DNA from: Candidatus Magasanikiibacteriota bacterium
Lineage (GTDB): Bacteria; Patescibacteriota; Patescibacteriia; Magasanikbacterales; GWA2-37-8
Length of the DNA: 36,643 nt
Assembly: GCA_943359595.1 (NCBI GenBank)
Contig: CALRIA010000005.1
Span: 1-36,643, forward strand
Reading direction: 5' to 3'
Under the pieces are notes generated by a model that worked only from the letters and a program-made list of their open reading frames with translations, had not been told where the DNA came from and did no database searches. Positions 1 through 8,673 of the stretch are shown here, in pieces. Both the position numbers and the translations under genes were made by a program. Each line of letters begins with the position of its first letter. Within the stretch, counting starts at the first letter, position 1.

Positions 1-291
1 GGTTACCAAATTGACAGTTTCCCCAACCGCGAAATGTTTTTCCAAATCACTCAAATAAACCTCAGAAGGTCTAGTAGCAATACTAGTAAAACCACGCAAT
101 TTAGGGGTTGACTGCATCAAACGTTTGAAACCTTTCAATTTCAAACCACGACTACCACCAGAACGTGCAGTCTGTCCTTTACCACCATGTCCGGAATAAT
201 TTCCATGACCAGAGGCGTTACCACGACCAAGTTTTTTGGCAGTATGGCGGGAACCTTTAGAAGCCTTTAGAGTATGGATGGCTAATTTCAT
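1..291 (-). CDS. rplO: 50S ribosomal protein uL15, 3' end cut by window
   Basis: Structural protein of the large ribosomal subunit that binds 23S rRNA during assembly. The first 97 codons are visible and read as a typical L15 N-terminus: an MKLAIHTL start, then the glycine- and basic-rich stretch with GRGNASGHGNYSGHGGKG that threads into rRNA. The gene continues off the left edge, so the end is not seen. It starts 8 bases after the rpsE stop, which leaves no room for rpmD (uL30), the usual neighbour in this position; loss of uL30 is a known trait of Candidate Phyla Radiation bacteria. No SD is seen before the ATG. Confidence 0.95.
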   Translation of the reverse strand, partial: MKLAIHTLKASKGSRHTAKKLGRGNASGHGNYSGHGGKGQTARSGGSRGLKLKGFKRLMQSTPKLRGFTSIATRPSEVYLSDLEKHFAVGETVNLVT

Positions 292-299
292 ATAAAAAA

Positions 300-875
300 T
301 TATTTTTTAGTTTTGTTAGTTTTAGCAGTACTAACTTTTTCTTCATCTTTTGCTTCAGGAACTGGAGTAGACACAACGATACTTTTTGCTGTATGTCTTG
401 GAGTGCTCTGACGCAAAGCTTTTAAAGCTTCAAAAGTAGCTTTAATAATAGTAATTTTATTTTTAGTTTTACCAATAATCTTGGAGGAAACATTTGGTAC
501 ACCAGCTAAATCCAATACAACGCGCACGGCGCCACCAGCGATGATACCAGAACCCTTTGGAGCTGGTTTTAACATTACTTTGGCTGCCTTAAATTTCATA
601 TAGACTGCATGTGGAATAGTTTCATTGATTATCGGCACTTTAATCAAGTTCTTTTTGGCCTGACGAGTAGCTTTGTCTACACCAATCTGCACATCTTTAC
701 CTTTTTCAACTCCAAAACCAACTCGGCCCTTACGGTCACCGACTACAACTAACGCACGAAAACTCATATGCTTACCACCTTCAGTAACACGAGTTACGCG
801 AGCTAAATCCAAAATATTGGAATCAAACTCGGACTTTTCTTGTTGTCTACCTGGTCTCTTGAAACTTTTTTGCAT
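300..875 (-). CDS. rpsE: 30S ribosomal protein uS5
   Basis: Small-subunit protein at the mRNA entry/decoding side, involved in translational fidelity. At 191 residues it is somewhat longer than the usual ~165. The N-terminal double-stranded RNA-binding domain (roughly residues 20-85, with GGKHMSFRALVVVGD and GRVGFGVEKGKDV) is followed by the C-terminal domain with KGSGIIAGGAVRVVLDLAG and a Lys/Thr-rich tail of about 20 residues. It lies between rplR (22 bases upstream) and rplO in the spc part of the operon. The ATG at 875 is the only good start, and no SD is visible. Identity is certain from the conserved core; the acidic/basic tail looks lineage-specific. Confidence 0.98.
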   Translation of the reverse strand: MQKSFKRPGRQQEKSEFDSNILDLARVTRVTEGGKHMSFRALVVVGDRKGRVGFGVEKGKDVQIGVDKATRQAKKNLIKVPIINETIPHAVYMKFKAAKVMLKPAPKGSGIIAGGAVRVVLDLAGVPNVSSKIIGKTKNKITIIKATFEALKALRQSTPRHTAKSIVVSTPVPEAKDEEKVSTAKTNKTKK

Positions 876-897
876 AAATTTAAATCAATATTACAAA

Positions 898-1272
898 TTA
901 AAATTCCAAGCCACCAGCGCGAGCACCATCGGCCAAAGCCTGAACGCGCCCATGGTATTGATAACCACCACGATCAAAAACTACCTTAGTAAAACCGGCT
1001 GCCTTAGCTTTTTCAGCTAATTTTTTTCCGACTAAATAAGCAGTGGCAATCTTACCGGTCAAACCTTCTGCTTTCTCTTTGCCAACATCTTTTGCACTAG
1101 CTTGAGAAATGGTTTTACCAGCTTCATCGTCAATCAACTGAACAGTAATAGTTCTTAAACTACGAAAAACAGACAAACGCGGTCGTAACTGTGTACCACT
1201 CAAACGAGCGCGTACACGAGCGTGACGTATTTGGCGTAATCCATTTTTATTTTTCTTAGTCAATCTACGCAT
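898..1272 (-). CDS. rplR: 50S ribosomal protein uL18
   Basis: Binds 5S rRNA and helps place it in the central protuberance of the large subunit. At 124 residues it is the normal length. The basic N-terminus ([20 protein letters not shown]), the [17 protein letters not shown] strand region and the ending with [20 protein letters not shown] followed by GLEF are all classic L18. It is co-transcribed with rplF 25 bases upstream and rpsE downstream. No SD is seen before the ATG. Confidence 0.98.
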   Translation of the reverse strand: MRRLTKKNKNGLRQIRHARVRARLSGTQLRPRLSVFRSLRTITVQLIDDEAGKTISQASAKDVGKEKAEGLTGKIATAYLVGKKLAEKAKAAGFTKVVFDRGGYQYHGRVQALADGARAGGLEF

Positions 1273-1297
1273 ATGTTTATATATTTTTTAAACTAAA

Positions 1298-1846
1298 TTA
1301 TGCAGCCCCTTTAGCGGCAGTCTTACCTGCTTTACGGCGTACTACTTCACCAACATATTTGATGCCTTTGCCTTTATAAGGTTCTACTTTTTTAGTACTA
1401 CGAATCTGAGCTGCCATTTCTCCAACCATCTGTTTGTCAGTTCCACTAACTGTAATAATATTTTTTTCTACTTCAAACTTAATACCAGTTGCCGGTTTTA
1501 ATTCTACCGTATGAGAAAAACCAACTTCCAATACCAAATCTTGACCCTTTAGGATAGCTTTATAACCAACACCATTGATCTCCAGTTGTTTTTTAAAACC
1601 AGCAGTTACACCTTCCAACATATTTTCAATGATACTAGAAAATGTACCCCATAAAGCTTTGTCTTTGGTGTTTTCTTCGTTGACGACACTAACAGTCACT
1701 TGACCTTCGCCAGTAGATACAGTAACACGTGGGTGTAATTTTTGGTGTAATTCACCTTTTGGTCCTTTTACTACCAAATCATCACCTTTTATCTCCACAG
1801 TTACTCCTTGTGGAATTTTTCTAACTTTTTTTCCAATACGAGACAT
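1298..1846 (-). CDS. rplF: 50S ribosomal protein uL6
   Basis: Large-subunit protein near the sarcin-ricin loop and factor-binding site. At 182 residues it is the typical length. It opens with MSRIGKKVRKIPQGVTVEI, has the two repeated alpha/beta domains, and carries the family signature near the C-terminus (VEPYKGKGIKYVGEVVRRKA). The final residues (GKTAAKGAA) are an ordinary basic/Ala tail. It follows rpsH by 25 bases in the same transcript. Confidence 0.98.
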   Translation of the reverse strand: MSRIGKKVRKIPQGVTVEIKGDDLVVKGPKGELHQKLHPRVTVSTGEGQVTVSVVNEENTKDKALWGTFSSIIENMLEGVTAGFKKQLEINGVGYKAILKGQDLVLEVGFSHTVELKPATGIKFEVEKNIITVSGTDKQMVGEMAAQIRSTKKVEPYKGKGIKYVGEVVRRKAGKTAAKGAA

Positions 1847-1871
1847 ATGTTTTTATTATTAATTCTGTCGA

Positions 1872-2261
1872 TTAATATACTTCGCAAATTAATTCACCGC
1901 CTAGTTTACCTTCTCGAGCTTCTTTACCAGTCATAATGCCTTTAGAGGTAGATAAAACTGATATACCATAACCATTAAGCACTTTCTTGATATCTGCAGC
2001 CTGTACATAATAGCGTGAACCTGGTTTGCTAATTCTTGTAATACTTTCCAAAGCACCCTGACGTCCAGAATACTTCAAAGTCACCACAATTTGTGGAAAT
2101 TTATCTTCGTTAATTAAAGCTTTTTCCAAATATCCTTCTTTTACCAAAATTTCACTGATTTTCATCTTTAATTTGGAATATGGAAATGTCGCTTCATGTT
2201 TGCGCACCTTGTATGCATTACGTATGCGGGTGAGCATGTCCGCGATTGGATCAGTCATCAT
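1872..2261 (-). CDS. rpsH: 30S ribosomal protein uS8
   Basis: Primary 16S rRNA-binding protein of the small-subunit platform; in Escherichia coli it also represses the spc operon. The 129 residues show the N-terminal DPIADMLTRIRNAYKVRK and the C-terminal signature GISVLSTSKGIMTGKEA ending in GGELICEVY. Two ATG codons stand in tandem at the start (MMTDP), so the true first residue could be the second Met at 2258. It lies between rpsN and rplF. No separate regulatory structure could be assigned to it. Confidence 0.98.
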   Translation of the reverse strand: MMTDPIADMLTRIRNAYKVRKHEATFPYSKLKMKISEILVKEGYLEKALINEDKFPQIVVTLKYSGRQGALESITRISKPGSRYYVQAADIKKVLNGYGISVLSTSKGIMTGKEAREGKLGGELICEVY

Positions 2262-2299
2262 AAATACAGTTGTTATTTAATGTTATAAAATATAATTAA

Positions 2300-2485
2300 T
2301 TACCAGCTTGACTTTCGTACGCCTGGTAATTTACCAGCGTTAGCCAATTCACGAAAGCAAATACGGCACAAACCAAAATGGCGAATGAAAGCACGCTTGC
2401 GACCGCATTTCCAGCAGCGGCGCACGATACGAGTAGAAAATTTTGGTTTTTTATTTGATTTGGAAATTTGTGCTTCTGTTGCCAT
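2300..2485 (-). CDS. rpsN: 30S ribosomal protein uS14, zinc-binding type
   Basis: Small-subunit head protein. This is the short zinc form (61 residues) with two CxxC pairs, [10 protein letters not shown] and CRICFRELA, rather than the ~100-residue zinc-free form. The basic C-terminus ([11 protein letters not shown]) is typical. It sits only 3 bases after rplE, consistent with tight coupling. The first ~18 residues ([15 protein letters not shown]) are somewhat longer than in many type Z S14 proteins. Confidence 0.97.
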   Translation of the reverse strand: MATEAQISKSNKKPKFSTRIVRRCWKCGRKRAFIRHFGLCRICFRELANAGKLPGVRKSSW

Positions 2486-2488
2486 ATA

Positions 2489-3031
2489 TTATTTTATAAA
2501 AGGAAAACCTAGATGAGTTAACAATGCTTTTCCAGCAACACGATCGATAGCAGTGGTGTTGATAATAATCTGTAAACCATGCATTTTTTCAATTTCACCA
2601 GTCTTTACTTCAGGAAAAGCAGTATTTTCTTTCAAGCCCAAAGTATAATTTCCTTGGCGATCAAAAGCTTTATCAGTAATACCACGGAAATCACGGATAC
2701 GAGGGAAACTAACGTTAACCAATTTTTCTAAAAATTGATACATACGTTTTCCGTGCAAAGTTACCACAACACCAATTTCTTGTCCTTGTCTAATCTTAAA
2801 ATTGGAAATAGCTTTTTTAGCTTTGGTGCGAACTGGTTTCTGACCAGTAATTTTGGAAAGAGTCTTTTCTACATTTTCAATATAACTTGCTTCTTTTATA
2901 AAACGACCAATACCTGCATTAATTACTACTTTAGTAACTTTTGGTACCTGCATGGTATTTTTCAGTTTTAGTTCAGCCTTCAAGGCTGGCACTATTTCGT
3001 CTTTGTATTTTTGGTATAAATTAGGAGTCAT
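2489..3031 (-). CDS. rplE: 50S ribosomal protein uL5
   Basis: 5S rRNA-binding protein of the central protuberance that contacts P-site tRNA. I take the ATG at 3031 (MTPNLYQKYKDEIVPALKA, 180 residues), which matches the usual L5 start and begins 4 bases after the rplX stop. An in-frame start at 3088 would add 19 residues and overlap rplX, and is unlikely. Conserved parts include KVTKVVINAGIGR, GQKPVRTKAKKAISNFKIR, FPRIRDFRGI and the ending ALLTHLGFPFIK. It lies in the spc operon order between rplX and rpsN. Confidence 0.97.
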   Translation of the reverse strand: MTPNLYQKYKDEIVPALKAELKLKNTMQVPKVTKVVINAGIGRFIKEASYIENVEKTLSKITGQKPVRTKAKKAISNFKIRQGQEIGVVVTLHGKRMYQFLEKLVNVSFPRIRDFRGITDKAFDRQGNYTLGLKENTAFPEVKTGEIEKMHGLQIIINTTAIDRVAGKALLTHLGFPFIK

Positions 3032-3035
3032 AATA

Positions 3036-3344
3036 TTAGTCAATAAACTCTTTACATTTGCGGCAAACGCGTTTTTTATCTTTGCCATCTAATTTAAAAC
3101 CTACGCGAGTAGTATGGTTGCACTTTGGACAAACTAATGAAACATTTTCTACACGTACTGGAGCGGAAAGTTCAATCACTTGACCTTTTTCTCCGGCTTT
3201 GCGAGTACGCAGATGTTTTTTCATCAAATTTAAGCCTTCGACCACTACTTTACCGGCAATTGGAAAAACTTGAATAACTTTGCCTTCTTTGTTGCGATCT
3301 TTGCCCTTAATAATTTTTACTTTGTCGTTTGATTTAATCTTCAT
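3036..3344 (-). CDS. rplX: 50S ribosomal protein uL24
   Basis: Assembly-initiator protein of the large subunit, near the polypeptide exit tunnel. The 102 residues contain the KOW motif at the N-terminus (DKVKIIKGKDRNKEGKV), the GLNLMKKHLRTRKAG segment and a C-terminal zinc-ribbon-like tail with two CxxC pairs (CPKCNHTTRVGF and CRKCKEFID). The two pairs are intact, so zinc binding is plausible. It lies 12 bases after rplN and 4 bases before rplE. Confidence 0.98.
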   Translation of the reverse strand: MKIKSNDKVKIIKGKDRNKEGKVIQVFPIAGKVVVEGLNLMKKHLRTRKAGEKGQVIELSAPVRVENVSLVCPKCNHTTRVGFKLDGKDKKRVCRKCKEFID

Positions 3345-3356
3345 ATATATTTTAAT

Positions 3357-3728
3357 TTAGAGCACTTCCGGCGCCAAAGAAATAATTTTTTGGAACCCTT
3401 TAGAACGTAATTCACGGGCAATTGGTCCAAAAATACGAGTTCCTTTTGGTTCTTTTGTTTTACGATCAACAATCACACCAGCATTTTCATCAAAACGAAT
3501 ATAAGTTCCATCAGCACGGCGAATCTCTTTACATTGACGAACTACTACTACATGGACAACTTCACTCTTTTTTACCATACCATGAGGAGCAGCTTCTTTC
3601 ACTACACAAGTAATAATATCACCAATCTGGCCATAACGTTTTTTATAACCGCCCAAAACACGAATACACTGCAATTTCTTGGCGCCAGTATTGTCCGCTA
3701 CTTTTAACATTGAACGATGTTGCATCAT
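3357..3728 (-). CDS. rplN: 50S ribosomal protein uL14
   Basis: Large-subunit protein at the subunit interface that forms an intersubunit bridge. At 123 residues it is exactly the usual length. The motifs [20 protein letters not shown] and the ending [21 protein letters not shown] are diagnostic. The start shows two adjacent ATG codons (MMQHRS). It lies between rpsQ and rplX in canonical order. Confidence 0.98.
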   Translation of the reverse strand: MMQHRSMLKVADNTGAKKLQCIRVLGGYKKRYGQIGDIITCVVKEAAPHGMVKKSEVVHVVVVRQCKEIRRADGTYIRFDENAGVIVDRKTKEPKGTRIFGPIARELRSKGFQKIISLAPEVL

Positions 3729-3739
3729 AAAAAATCGGG

Positions 3740-4006
3740 TTAACCATTAACTTTTAAAACTTCTACCAGTGTCCAACGTTTGGTAGCTGATAGCGGGCGA
3801 CATTCCGCAAAGCGAACTTTATCACCTACTTTAGCCGCTTGTTTTTCATCATGAACATGATATTTGCGACTAACAGTAAAACTTTTTGGATATTTCGGAT
3901 GTTTTTTGATACTGTCAACCTTTACAGTAATGGTTTTAGTCATTGCTGCACTGGTTACCAGACCAGTAAACGCACGAATTATTTTTTTAGTTTTTTCTTT
4001 TTCCAT
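3740..4006 (-). CDS. rpsQ: 30S ribosomal protein uS17
   Basis: Early-assembly 16S rRNA-binding protein with an OB fold. The 88 residues include the conserved [19 protein letters not shown] strand pair, [19 protein letters not shown] and the [16 protein letters not shown] ending. The ATG is 12 bases from the rplP stop. That gap is too small for rpmC (uL29), which stands between rplP and rpsQ in most bacteria, so uL29 is missing from its usual place. Confidence 0.98.
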   Translation of the reverse strand: MEKEKTKKIIRAFTGLVTSAAMTKTITVKVDSIKKHPKYPKSFTVSRKYHVHDEKQAAKVGDKVRFAECRPLSATKRWTLVEVLKVNG

Positions 4007-4018
4007 ATAATCTTTAGA

Positions 4019-4432
4019 TTAAGGCTTTTCAATAAATTTAGTACGTACGCCTATCTTATAACCAGCCAAATCCATAGCAATCTTGGCCTGATCACGAGTG
4101 ATACCACCCATTTCAAACAAAATTGTTCCTGGTTTAATCACGGCGACATAATGATCCGGAGAGCCTTTACCACCACCCATAGGTACTTCATTACCTTTTT
4201 TGGTAACTGGACGATCTGGAAAAACACGGATCCAAATCTTACCACCACGTCGAACATAACGAGTCAACACACGACGAGCCGATTCGATTTGGCGGCTGGA
4301 AATCCAACCCTGGGTAGTACTTTTTAAACCAAACAGGCCAAAAGCAATAGCATTGTTGCGAGTAGCAACACCGCGGAAACGACCGCGTCCTTTTTGCCAT
4401 TTTCTATGTTTAACTTTTTTTGGTATCAACAT
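4019..4432 (-). CDS. rplP: 50S ribosomal protein uL16
   Basis: Large-subunit protein that helps organise the A-site tRNA region near the peptidyl transferase centre. Normal length (137 residues). It opens with [20 protein letters not shown] and carries the signatures [20 protein letters not shown] and [20 protein letters not shown]. Canonical order is kept upstream (rpsC), but the next gene is rpsQ directly. Confidence 0.98.
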   Translation of the reverse strand: MLIPKKVKHRKWQKGRGRFRGVATRNNAIAFGLFGLKSTTQGWISSRQIESARRVLTRYVRRGGKIWIRVFPDRPVTKKGNEVPMGGGKGSPDHYVAVIKPGTILFEMGGITRDQAKIAMDLAGYKIGVRTKFIEKP

Positions 4433-4447
4433 ACAGTTTCAAAAATC

Positions 4448-5134
4448 TTATTTAGTTTTTTCTTTTTCCACTTCTTTTTTAGCAAATTTGTCACGGCGAC
4501 TAAAAGCTTCACCCTTATAGATCCAAACTTTAACGCCGATTTTTCCATAGATAGTACTTGCTTCAACAATAGCGTAATCGACATCACTGCGCAAAGTAAT
4601 TAGGGACATTTTTCCAGCACCCATAACTTCACGACGAGCAATTTCTACACCATTCAAACGTCCAGCAACTGCAAATTTCACACCCTGAGCACCGGCAGTC
4701 ATTACTTTTTCCATCGCTTGTTTCATGACACGACGAAAAGGAATACGACGTTCTATTTCAGTGGCCATACTTTGACCAACAATCTGTGCGGACAAAGCTG
4801 GTTGATTTACAGCTTGAATATTTAATTTTACTTTAGTTTTAAATTGTAAAATTTTCTTTTCAATTTCTTTACGGATAACTTCTAGACCTTCACCGTTTCT
4901 TCCGATAATCACACCTGGCTTAGCAGCCAAAATGGTAACCATCACTTCTTTAGGAGTGCGTTCGATGCTAATAGCATCGATACCAGCGTCCTTCAATTTT
5001 TTAGCCAAAAATTCTCGTATCTTAATTTCTTGTTCGATGATAGTAGGATACTGATCTTTTTTAGCATACCATTTTGAATCCCAAGCAAAAATGAAGGGAG
5101 TGCGATGAATTTTCGGATGAACTTTGTGTCCCAT
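4448..5134 (-). CDS. rpsC: 30S ribosomal protein uS3
   Basis: Small-subunit head protein lining the mRNA entry tunnel. The 228 residues show the N-terminal MGHKVHPKIHR, a type II KH domain around residues 40-110 with the PGVIIGRNGEGLE loop, and the C-terminal domain with GVKFAVAGRLNGVEIARRE and YGKIGVKVWIYKGE. It ends in a short Lys/Glu-rich tail (KKEVEKEKTK). It is 14 bases after rplV in the same transcript. Confidence 0.98.
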   Translation of the reverse strand: MGHKVHPKIHRTPFIFAWDSKWYAKKDQYPTIIEQEIKIREFLAKKLKDAGIDAISIERTPKEVMVTILAAKPGVIIGRNGEGLEVIRKEIEKKILQFKTKVKLNIQAVNQPALSAQIVGQSMATEIERRIPFRRVMKQAMEKVMTAGAQGVKFAVAGRLNGVEIARREVMGAGKMSLITLRSDVDYAIVEASTIYGKIGVKVWIYKGEAFSRRDKFAKKEVEKEKTK

Positions 5135-5148
5135 AGTATTAAATTATA

Positions 5149-5520
5149 TTATGATGTTTTTTTCACTTTCTTAACGGGCTTAGCAACCTCGGTAAGAATT
5201 AAACTGATATGTGAAGTGCGTTCACGAATTGGTGTAGCACGACCATGAGCTTTTGGCATCCAACGTTTTAACATTGGACCACCGTCAACCATAATAGTGG
5301 TCACAGCTAAATTTTCTGTTCCTAATTGAAAATTGTGTTTGGCATTTGCGATAGCGGAATTCAAAAGCTTAATTATAGGTCTAGCAGCTAGCTTATTGGA
5401 CAAAGTTAAAATCTCCAAGGCTTTGGCTACTCTACGACCGCGAATCAAATCAACCACCAAGCGCGCTTTGCGTGGGCTCATTCTCAAATAGCTTAATTTT
5501 GCAGTTACTGCCTGATTCAT
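5149..5520 (-). CDS. rplV: 50S ribosomal protein uL22
   Basis: Large-subunit protein whose beta-hairpin lines the exit tunnel. The 123 residues contain LRMSPRKARLVVDLIRGR, the ANAKHNFQLGTENL segment, the tunnel hairpin region with MLKRWMPKAHGRATPIRERT, and a lysine-rich end (KPVKKVKKTS). Order rpsS, rplV, rpsC is canonical. No SD is visible before the ATG at 5520. Confidence 0.98.
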   Translation of the reverse strand: MNQAVTAKLSYLRMSPRKARLVVDLIRGRRVAKALEILTLSNKLAARPIIKLLNSAIANAKHNFQLGTENLAVTTIMVDGGPMLKRWMPKAHGRATPIRERTSHISLILTEVAKPVKKVKKTS

Positions 5521-5551
5521 ATAAAAAATTTAAAAATCTTTTTATCTTTGA

Positions 5552-5884
5552 TTATTTTTTGGGAGCAGCTGGCTTAGCGGCAGCGGTAGTCTTAGGGGTA
5601 GCGGCTGTTTCTTGTTCTTTTGCCATTTTACCACCATGACGGACAAATTTCTTGGTTGGAGAAAATTCACCCAAACGGTGACCAACCATATTTTCATCGA
5701 CATAAACGCTAATGAAATCCTTACCATTATGTACCAAGAAGGTTACACCAACCATTTCTGGAGAAATTACGCAAGCGCGAGACCAAGTTTTGATAGGAGT
5801 TTTTTTACCACTCTCTTTAACTTTGTCTACTTTCTGTACGACACGTGGATCAATATATAGACCCTTTTTTAAACTTCTAGTCAT
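5552..5884 (-). CDS. rpsS: 30S ribosomal protein uS19, with Ala/Lys/Pro tail
   Basis: Small-subunit head protein that contacts the A-site region and forms a complex with uS13. The core ([19 protein letters not shown], then [20 protein letters not shown]) is standard. At 110 residues it exceeds the usual ~92 because of a low-complexity C-terminal tail of about 18 residues rich in Ala, Thr, Lys and Pro. It starts 7 bases after the rplB stop. The tail is presumably flexible and lineage-specific. Confidence 0.98.
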   Translation of the reverse strand: MTRSLKKGLYIDPRVVQKVDKVKESGKKTPIKTWSRACVISPEMVGVTFLVHNGKDFISVYVDENMVGHRLGEFSPTKKFVRHGGKMAKEQETAATPKTTAAAKPAAPKK

Positions 5885-5891
5885 AATTTTA

Positions 5892-6737
5892 TTAATTAGA
5901 TTTCTTTCTACGTGAACTGATGATAAATTTGTTACTCCATTTTTGTGGCTTACGAGTCTTCACACCACGAGCAGCTTTACCGTAGATAGTGCGAGGACCA
6001 CGTTTTTGACCGATTGGAGAGTGTCCCTCACCACCACCGTGCGGGTGATCTACCGGATTCATGTTCTTACCCTTAACGCGAGGACGAATACCGCGCAATC
6101 TCATGCGCCCAGCTTTACCCCAACGAATTAAACGATAATCAGCGTTACCAACCATACCAACACTAGCAAAACAAGCTTTTGGAACAATGCGAGTTTCACC
6201 AGAAGGTAAACGTAACTGAGCATAATCACCTTCAATACCGGTAAACTGAGCAGATAAACCAGCGCCGCGCACCAGTTGACCTCCTTTGCCTGGAGTCATT
6301 TCAATACTATAAACAAATAAACCAACTGGTATATGCTCCAATTTCATACGATTGGCCACTTTGGCTTCAATTGCTTTATCAGAAGACATTACTGTATCGC
6401 CAACATTTAGACCTTGTGGGCACAAAATATAAGCACGAGTTTTGTCTAGATATTCAATCAAAGCTACACGTGGACCACGGTTTGGGTCGTATTCGATAGC
6501 TATTACAGTTGCTGGAGCGTCAAACTTTTTTTGTTTGAAATCCACAATACGATAAAAACGTTTAACACCGCCGCCTTGATGGCGAACGGTCAATTTACCC
6601 TGATTATTGCGGCCAGAGTTTTTTTTCAAAATCGAAATCAAAGACTTCTGTGGTTCAGATTTTGTAATGTCGGCAAAAGCATCCACACTGGATTTTCGGC
6701 GACCTGGGGTAGTTGGTTTGTAAACTTTAATCGGCAT
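5892..6737 (-). CDS. rplB: 50S ribosomal protein uL2
   Basis: Essential protein close to the peptidyl transferase centre, needed for subunit association. The 281 residues are of normal length with the N-terminal [17 protein letters not shown], the OB-like domain ([17 protein letters not shown]), the SH3-like domain, and the highly conserved C-terminal loop [19 protein letters not shown] with the critical histidine. It lies between rplW and rpsS. Confidence 0.99.
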   Translation of the reverse strand: MPIKVYKPTTPGRRKSSVDAFADITKSEPQKSLISILKKNSGRNNQGKLTVRHQGGGVKRFYRIVDFKQKKFDAPATVIAIEYDPNRGPRVALIEYLDKTRAYILCPQGLNVGDTVMSSDKAIEAKVANRMKLEHIPVGLFVYSIEMTPGKGGQLVRGAGLSAQFTGIEGDYAQLRLPSGETRIVPKACFASVGMVGNADYRLIRWGKAGRMRLRGIRPRVKGKNMNPVDHPHGGGEGHSPIGQKRGPRTIYGKAARGVKTRKPQKWSNKFIISSRRKKSN

Positions 6738-6761
6738 AATAATTTAAAATATTTTCGGTAA

Positions 6762-7274
6762 TTAAACGCCTTCATGAATTACGATCGTTTTACCTTTTGG
6801 TAAAGTAACAATCGCTTTTTTGAAATCACTTCTTTTACCTGAATGTTTACCAAAGCGCATAGATTTGCCTTGGACATTAATTACATTGACTCTCACTGGC
6901 TTAACACCATAAACTTCATGGACTGCTTTTCTAATTACGGCTTTGTTAGCATTGTTTACTACAATAAAACTATATTTATTTTCACTTTGTTTTATAGCAG
7001 ATTTTTCAGTCACCAAAGCGCGCACTAAAATGTTATTGATAATTTTTTTAAGTTTTTTAGGAGCTTCATGTTCATGACCTTCATGATTATCTTGCTCAAC
7101 CACTGTGGCAACTGCTTTTTTGGCAGGAGCTTTTTTGGTCGAAACTGCCGCTTTTTTAGCAGTAGTTTTTTTCACCTCACCCACTTCAGCTACTTTGGCT
7201 TCGGTTTTTGGTTCAGACTTTTTTTCTAAACGGTCAGTTTGATTCTTTTTTGACCAGCGATCAAGTAATCCCAT
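6762..7274 (-). CDS. rplW: 50S ribosomal protein uL23 with long N-terminal extension
   Basis: Exit-tunnel rim protein that is the docking site for trigger factor and the signal recognition particle. The true L23 domain occupies roughly the last 95 residues (LVRALVTEKSAIKQSENKY, HEVYGVKPVRVNVINVQGK). It is preceded by about 75 residues of Lys/Ala/Glu-rich, low-complexity sequence with a small His/Glu cluster (HEGHEHE). The total of 170 residues compares with ~95-100 in most bacteria. There is no better internal ATG before the core, so the extension appears to be translated. Its role is unknown. Confidence 0.96.
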   Translation of the reverse strand: MGLLDRWSKKNQTDRLEKKSEPKTEAKVAEVGEVKKTTAKKAAVSTKKAPAKKAVATVVEQDNHEGHEHEAPKKLKKIINNILVRALVTEKSAIKQSENKYSFIVVNNANKAVIRKAVHEVYGVKPVRVNVINVQGKSMRFGKHSGKRSDFKKAIVTLPKGKTIVIHEGV

Positions 7275-7300
7275 ATTATTTAAACTCTAAAGTGATTAAA

Positions 7301-7930
7301 TTATTTTCCAAAGACTTCTTCCATTTTCTTAATCCCATCTTTGGAAGTTAAGATCACACCTTTGGAAAGTAAATCCATTACATTGCTATCTTGCGCACGC
7401 AAAGTCTTTACAATTTTCAAATTTTTGCTCATGCGGATAATGTCATCATTTTTATCAGCAGTCAAAACCAAAAATGTTTTTAACTTAGCTGGTAAAGATT
7501 TCAAAAAGCTAGCAAATAATTGTGTTTTTGGTTGTTCAAATTTGAAATCTTCTATCACCATCAAGTTACCAGACTGAGCCTTGTCAGATAGGCACATACG
7601 GATTGCAGCCTGACGAGTCTTTTTGTTGATTTTTGTTTTATAATTACGATCGGTCAATGGACCAAAAGCAACACCGCCGCCTTTCCAAATTGGAGAACGG
7701 ATAGAACCATGACGAGCGCGGCCAGTACCTTTTTGTTGCCAAGGTTTTTTACCACCACCACTTACTTCACCACGATTTTTAGTATCAGCCCAAGGTTCAC
7801 GTTGATTGTTGGTTTGTTGAACAAAAACTTGATGAACTAACTCTGGTTTGATTTTTACACCAAATACAGTATCGGATAATTCCATCTCACCAGTTTCTTT
7901 GCCAGCTAAATTGTAAACTTTAATTTTCAT
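7301..7930 (-). CDS. rplD: 50S ribosomal protein uL4
   Basis: Large-subunit protein with a tunnel-lining loop; in some bacteria it autoregulates the S10 operon. The 209 residues show the conserved loop region GEVSGGGKKPWQQKGTGRAR, then HGSIRSPIWKGGGVAFGP and the C-terminal Rossmann-like part. It is co-transcribed with rplC (20 bases upstream) and rplW. The long leader before rplC is a place where such autoregulation could act, but this is inference. Confidence 0.98.
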   Translation of the reverse strand: MKIKVYNLAGKETGEMELSDTVFGVKIKPELVHQVFVQQTNNQREPWADTKNRGEVSGGGKKPWQQKGTGRARHGSIRSPIWKGGGVAFGPLTDRNYKTKINKKTRQAAIRMCLSDKAQSGNLMVIEDFKFEQPKTQLFASFLKSLPAKLKTFLVLTADKNDDIIRMSKNLKIVKTLRAQDSNVMDLLSKGVILTSKDGIKKMEEVFGK

Positions 7931-7950
7931 ATAAATAATCTTCTTTAAAA

Positions 7951-8673
7951 TTAGGCGTTCACAGTTTCTTCGCCAGCAGTTTCTACTGGGGTAGCTTCAA
8001 CTACCGGTTGTTCTTTCACTACTTCGGCCTTTTGTCCACTTTTACTAATTTTTAATACGCCTGGGCCCTGGATCACTAGCAAACTATTGCGACCACCAGG
8101 AACGGCACCTTTGATATAGATTTCATTTGTCTCTGGGTGAACTTCAACGACTTCCAAATTTTTGATAGTTACCTGATCACCACCCATACGACCAGCCATA
8201 CGCATACCTTTGAAAACGCGTTGTACACCACCAGCACCAATGGAACCAGGGGCACGCAAGTTGTCTTTATGACCGTGTGAAGCTGGACCACCGCGGAAAT
8301 GATGGCGCTTAACTACACCGGCAAAACCTTTACCTTTGGAGACACCCATTACTTCGATTTCATCACCAGCTACAAAAGTTTCTAGAGTTATAAAATCTCC
8401 ACGATTAATATCATCTGTTTTTTCTACTGAGAATTCTTTCAACCAAGAAACTGGAGCCAAATCTTTTAGATGGCCGGCTTCTGGTCTGTTTAAACGAAAT
8501 TCTTTCTTTTCTCCAAAACCAAGCTGAATAGCTTTTTCTTTTTCCTTAACTTGAATAATAGTACAGGGGCCAGCCAAAACACGAGTAACTGGCATCACTT
8601 CACCATTTGGTAAAAACACCTGTGTCATTCCAATTTTCTTTCCTAAAATGAATTTCATAAAAATTGTTGTCAT
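7951..8673 (-). CDS. rplC: 50S ribosomal protein uL3
   Basis: Early-assembly protein whose loop reaches the peptidyl transferase centre. The 240 residues carry MKFILGKKIGMTQVF, the VMGVSKGKGFAGVVKRHHF signature and GHKDNLRAPGSIGAGG, plus an Ala/Glu/Val-rich tail of about 20 residues. Two starts are possible: ATG at 8673 (adds MTTIF) and ATG at 8658 (MKFIL, the usual L3 start). The first has GGGAAG four bases upstream, inside a hairpin arm at 8676-8694; the second has no SD. I keep 8673 but consider 8658 equally possible. Confidence 0.97.
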   Translation of the reverse strand: MTTIFMKFILGKKIGMTQVFLPNGEVMPVTRVLAGPCTIIQVKEKEKAIQLGFGEKKEFRLNRPEAGHLKDLAPVSWLKEFSVEKTDDINRGDFITLETFVAGDEIEVMGVSKGKGFAGVVKRHHFRGGPASHGHKDNLRAPGSIGAGGVQRVFKGMRMAGRMGGDQVTIKNLEVVEVHPETNEIYIKGAVPGGRNSLLVIQGPGVLKISKSGQKAEVVKEQPVVEATPVETAGEETVNA

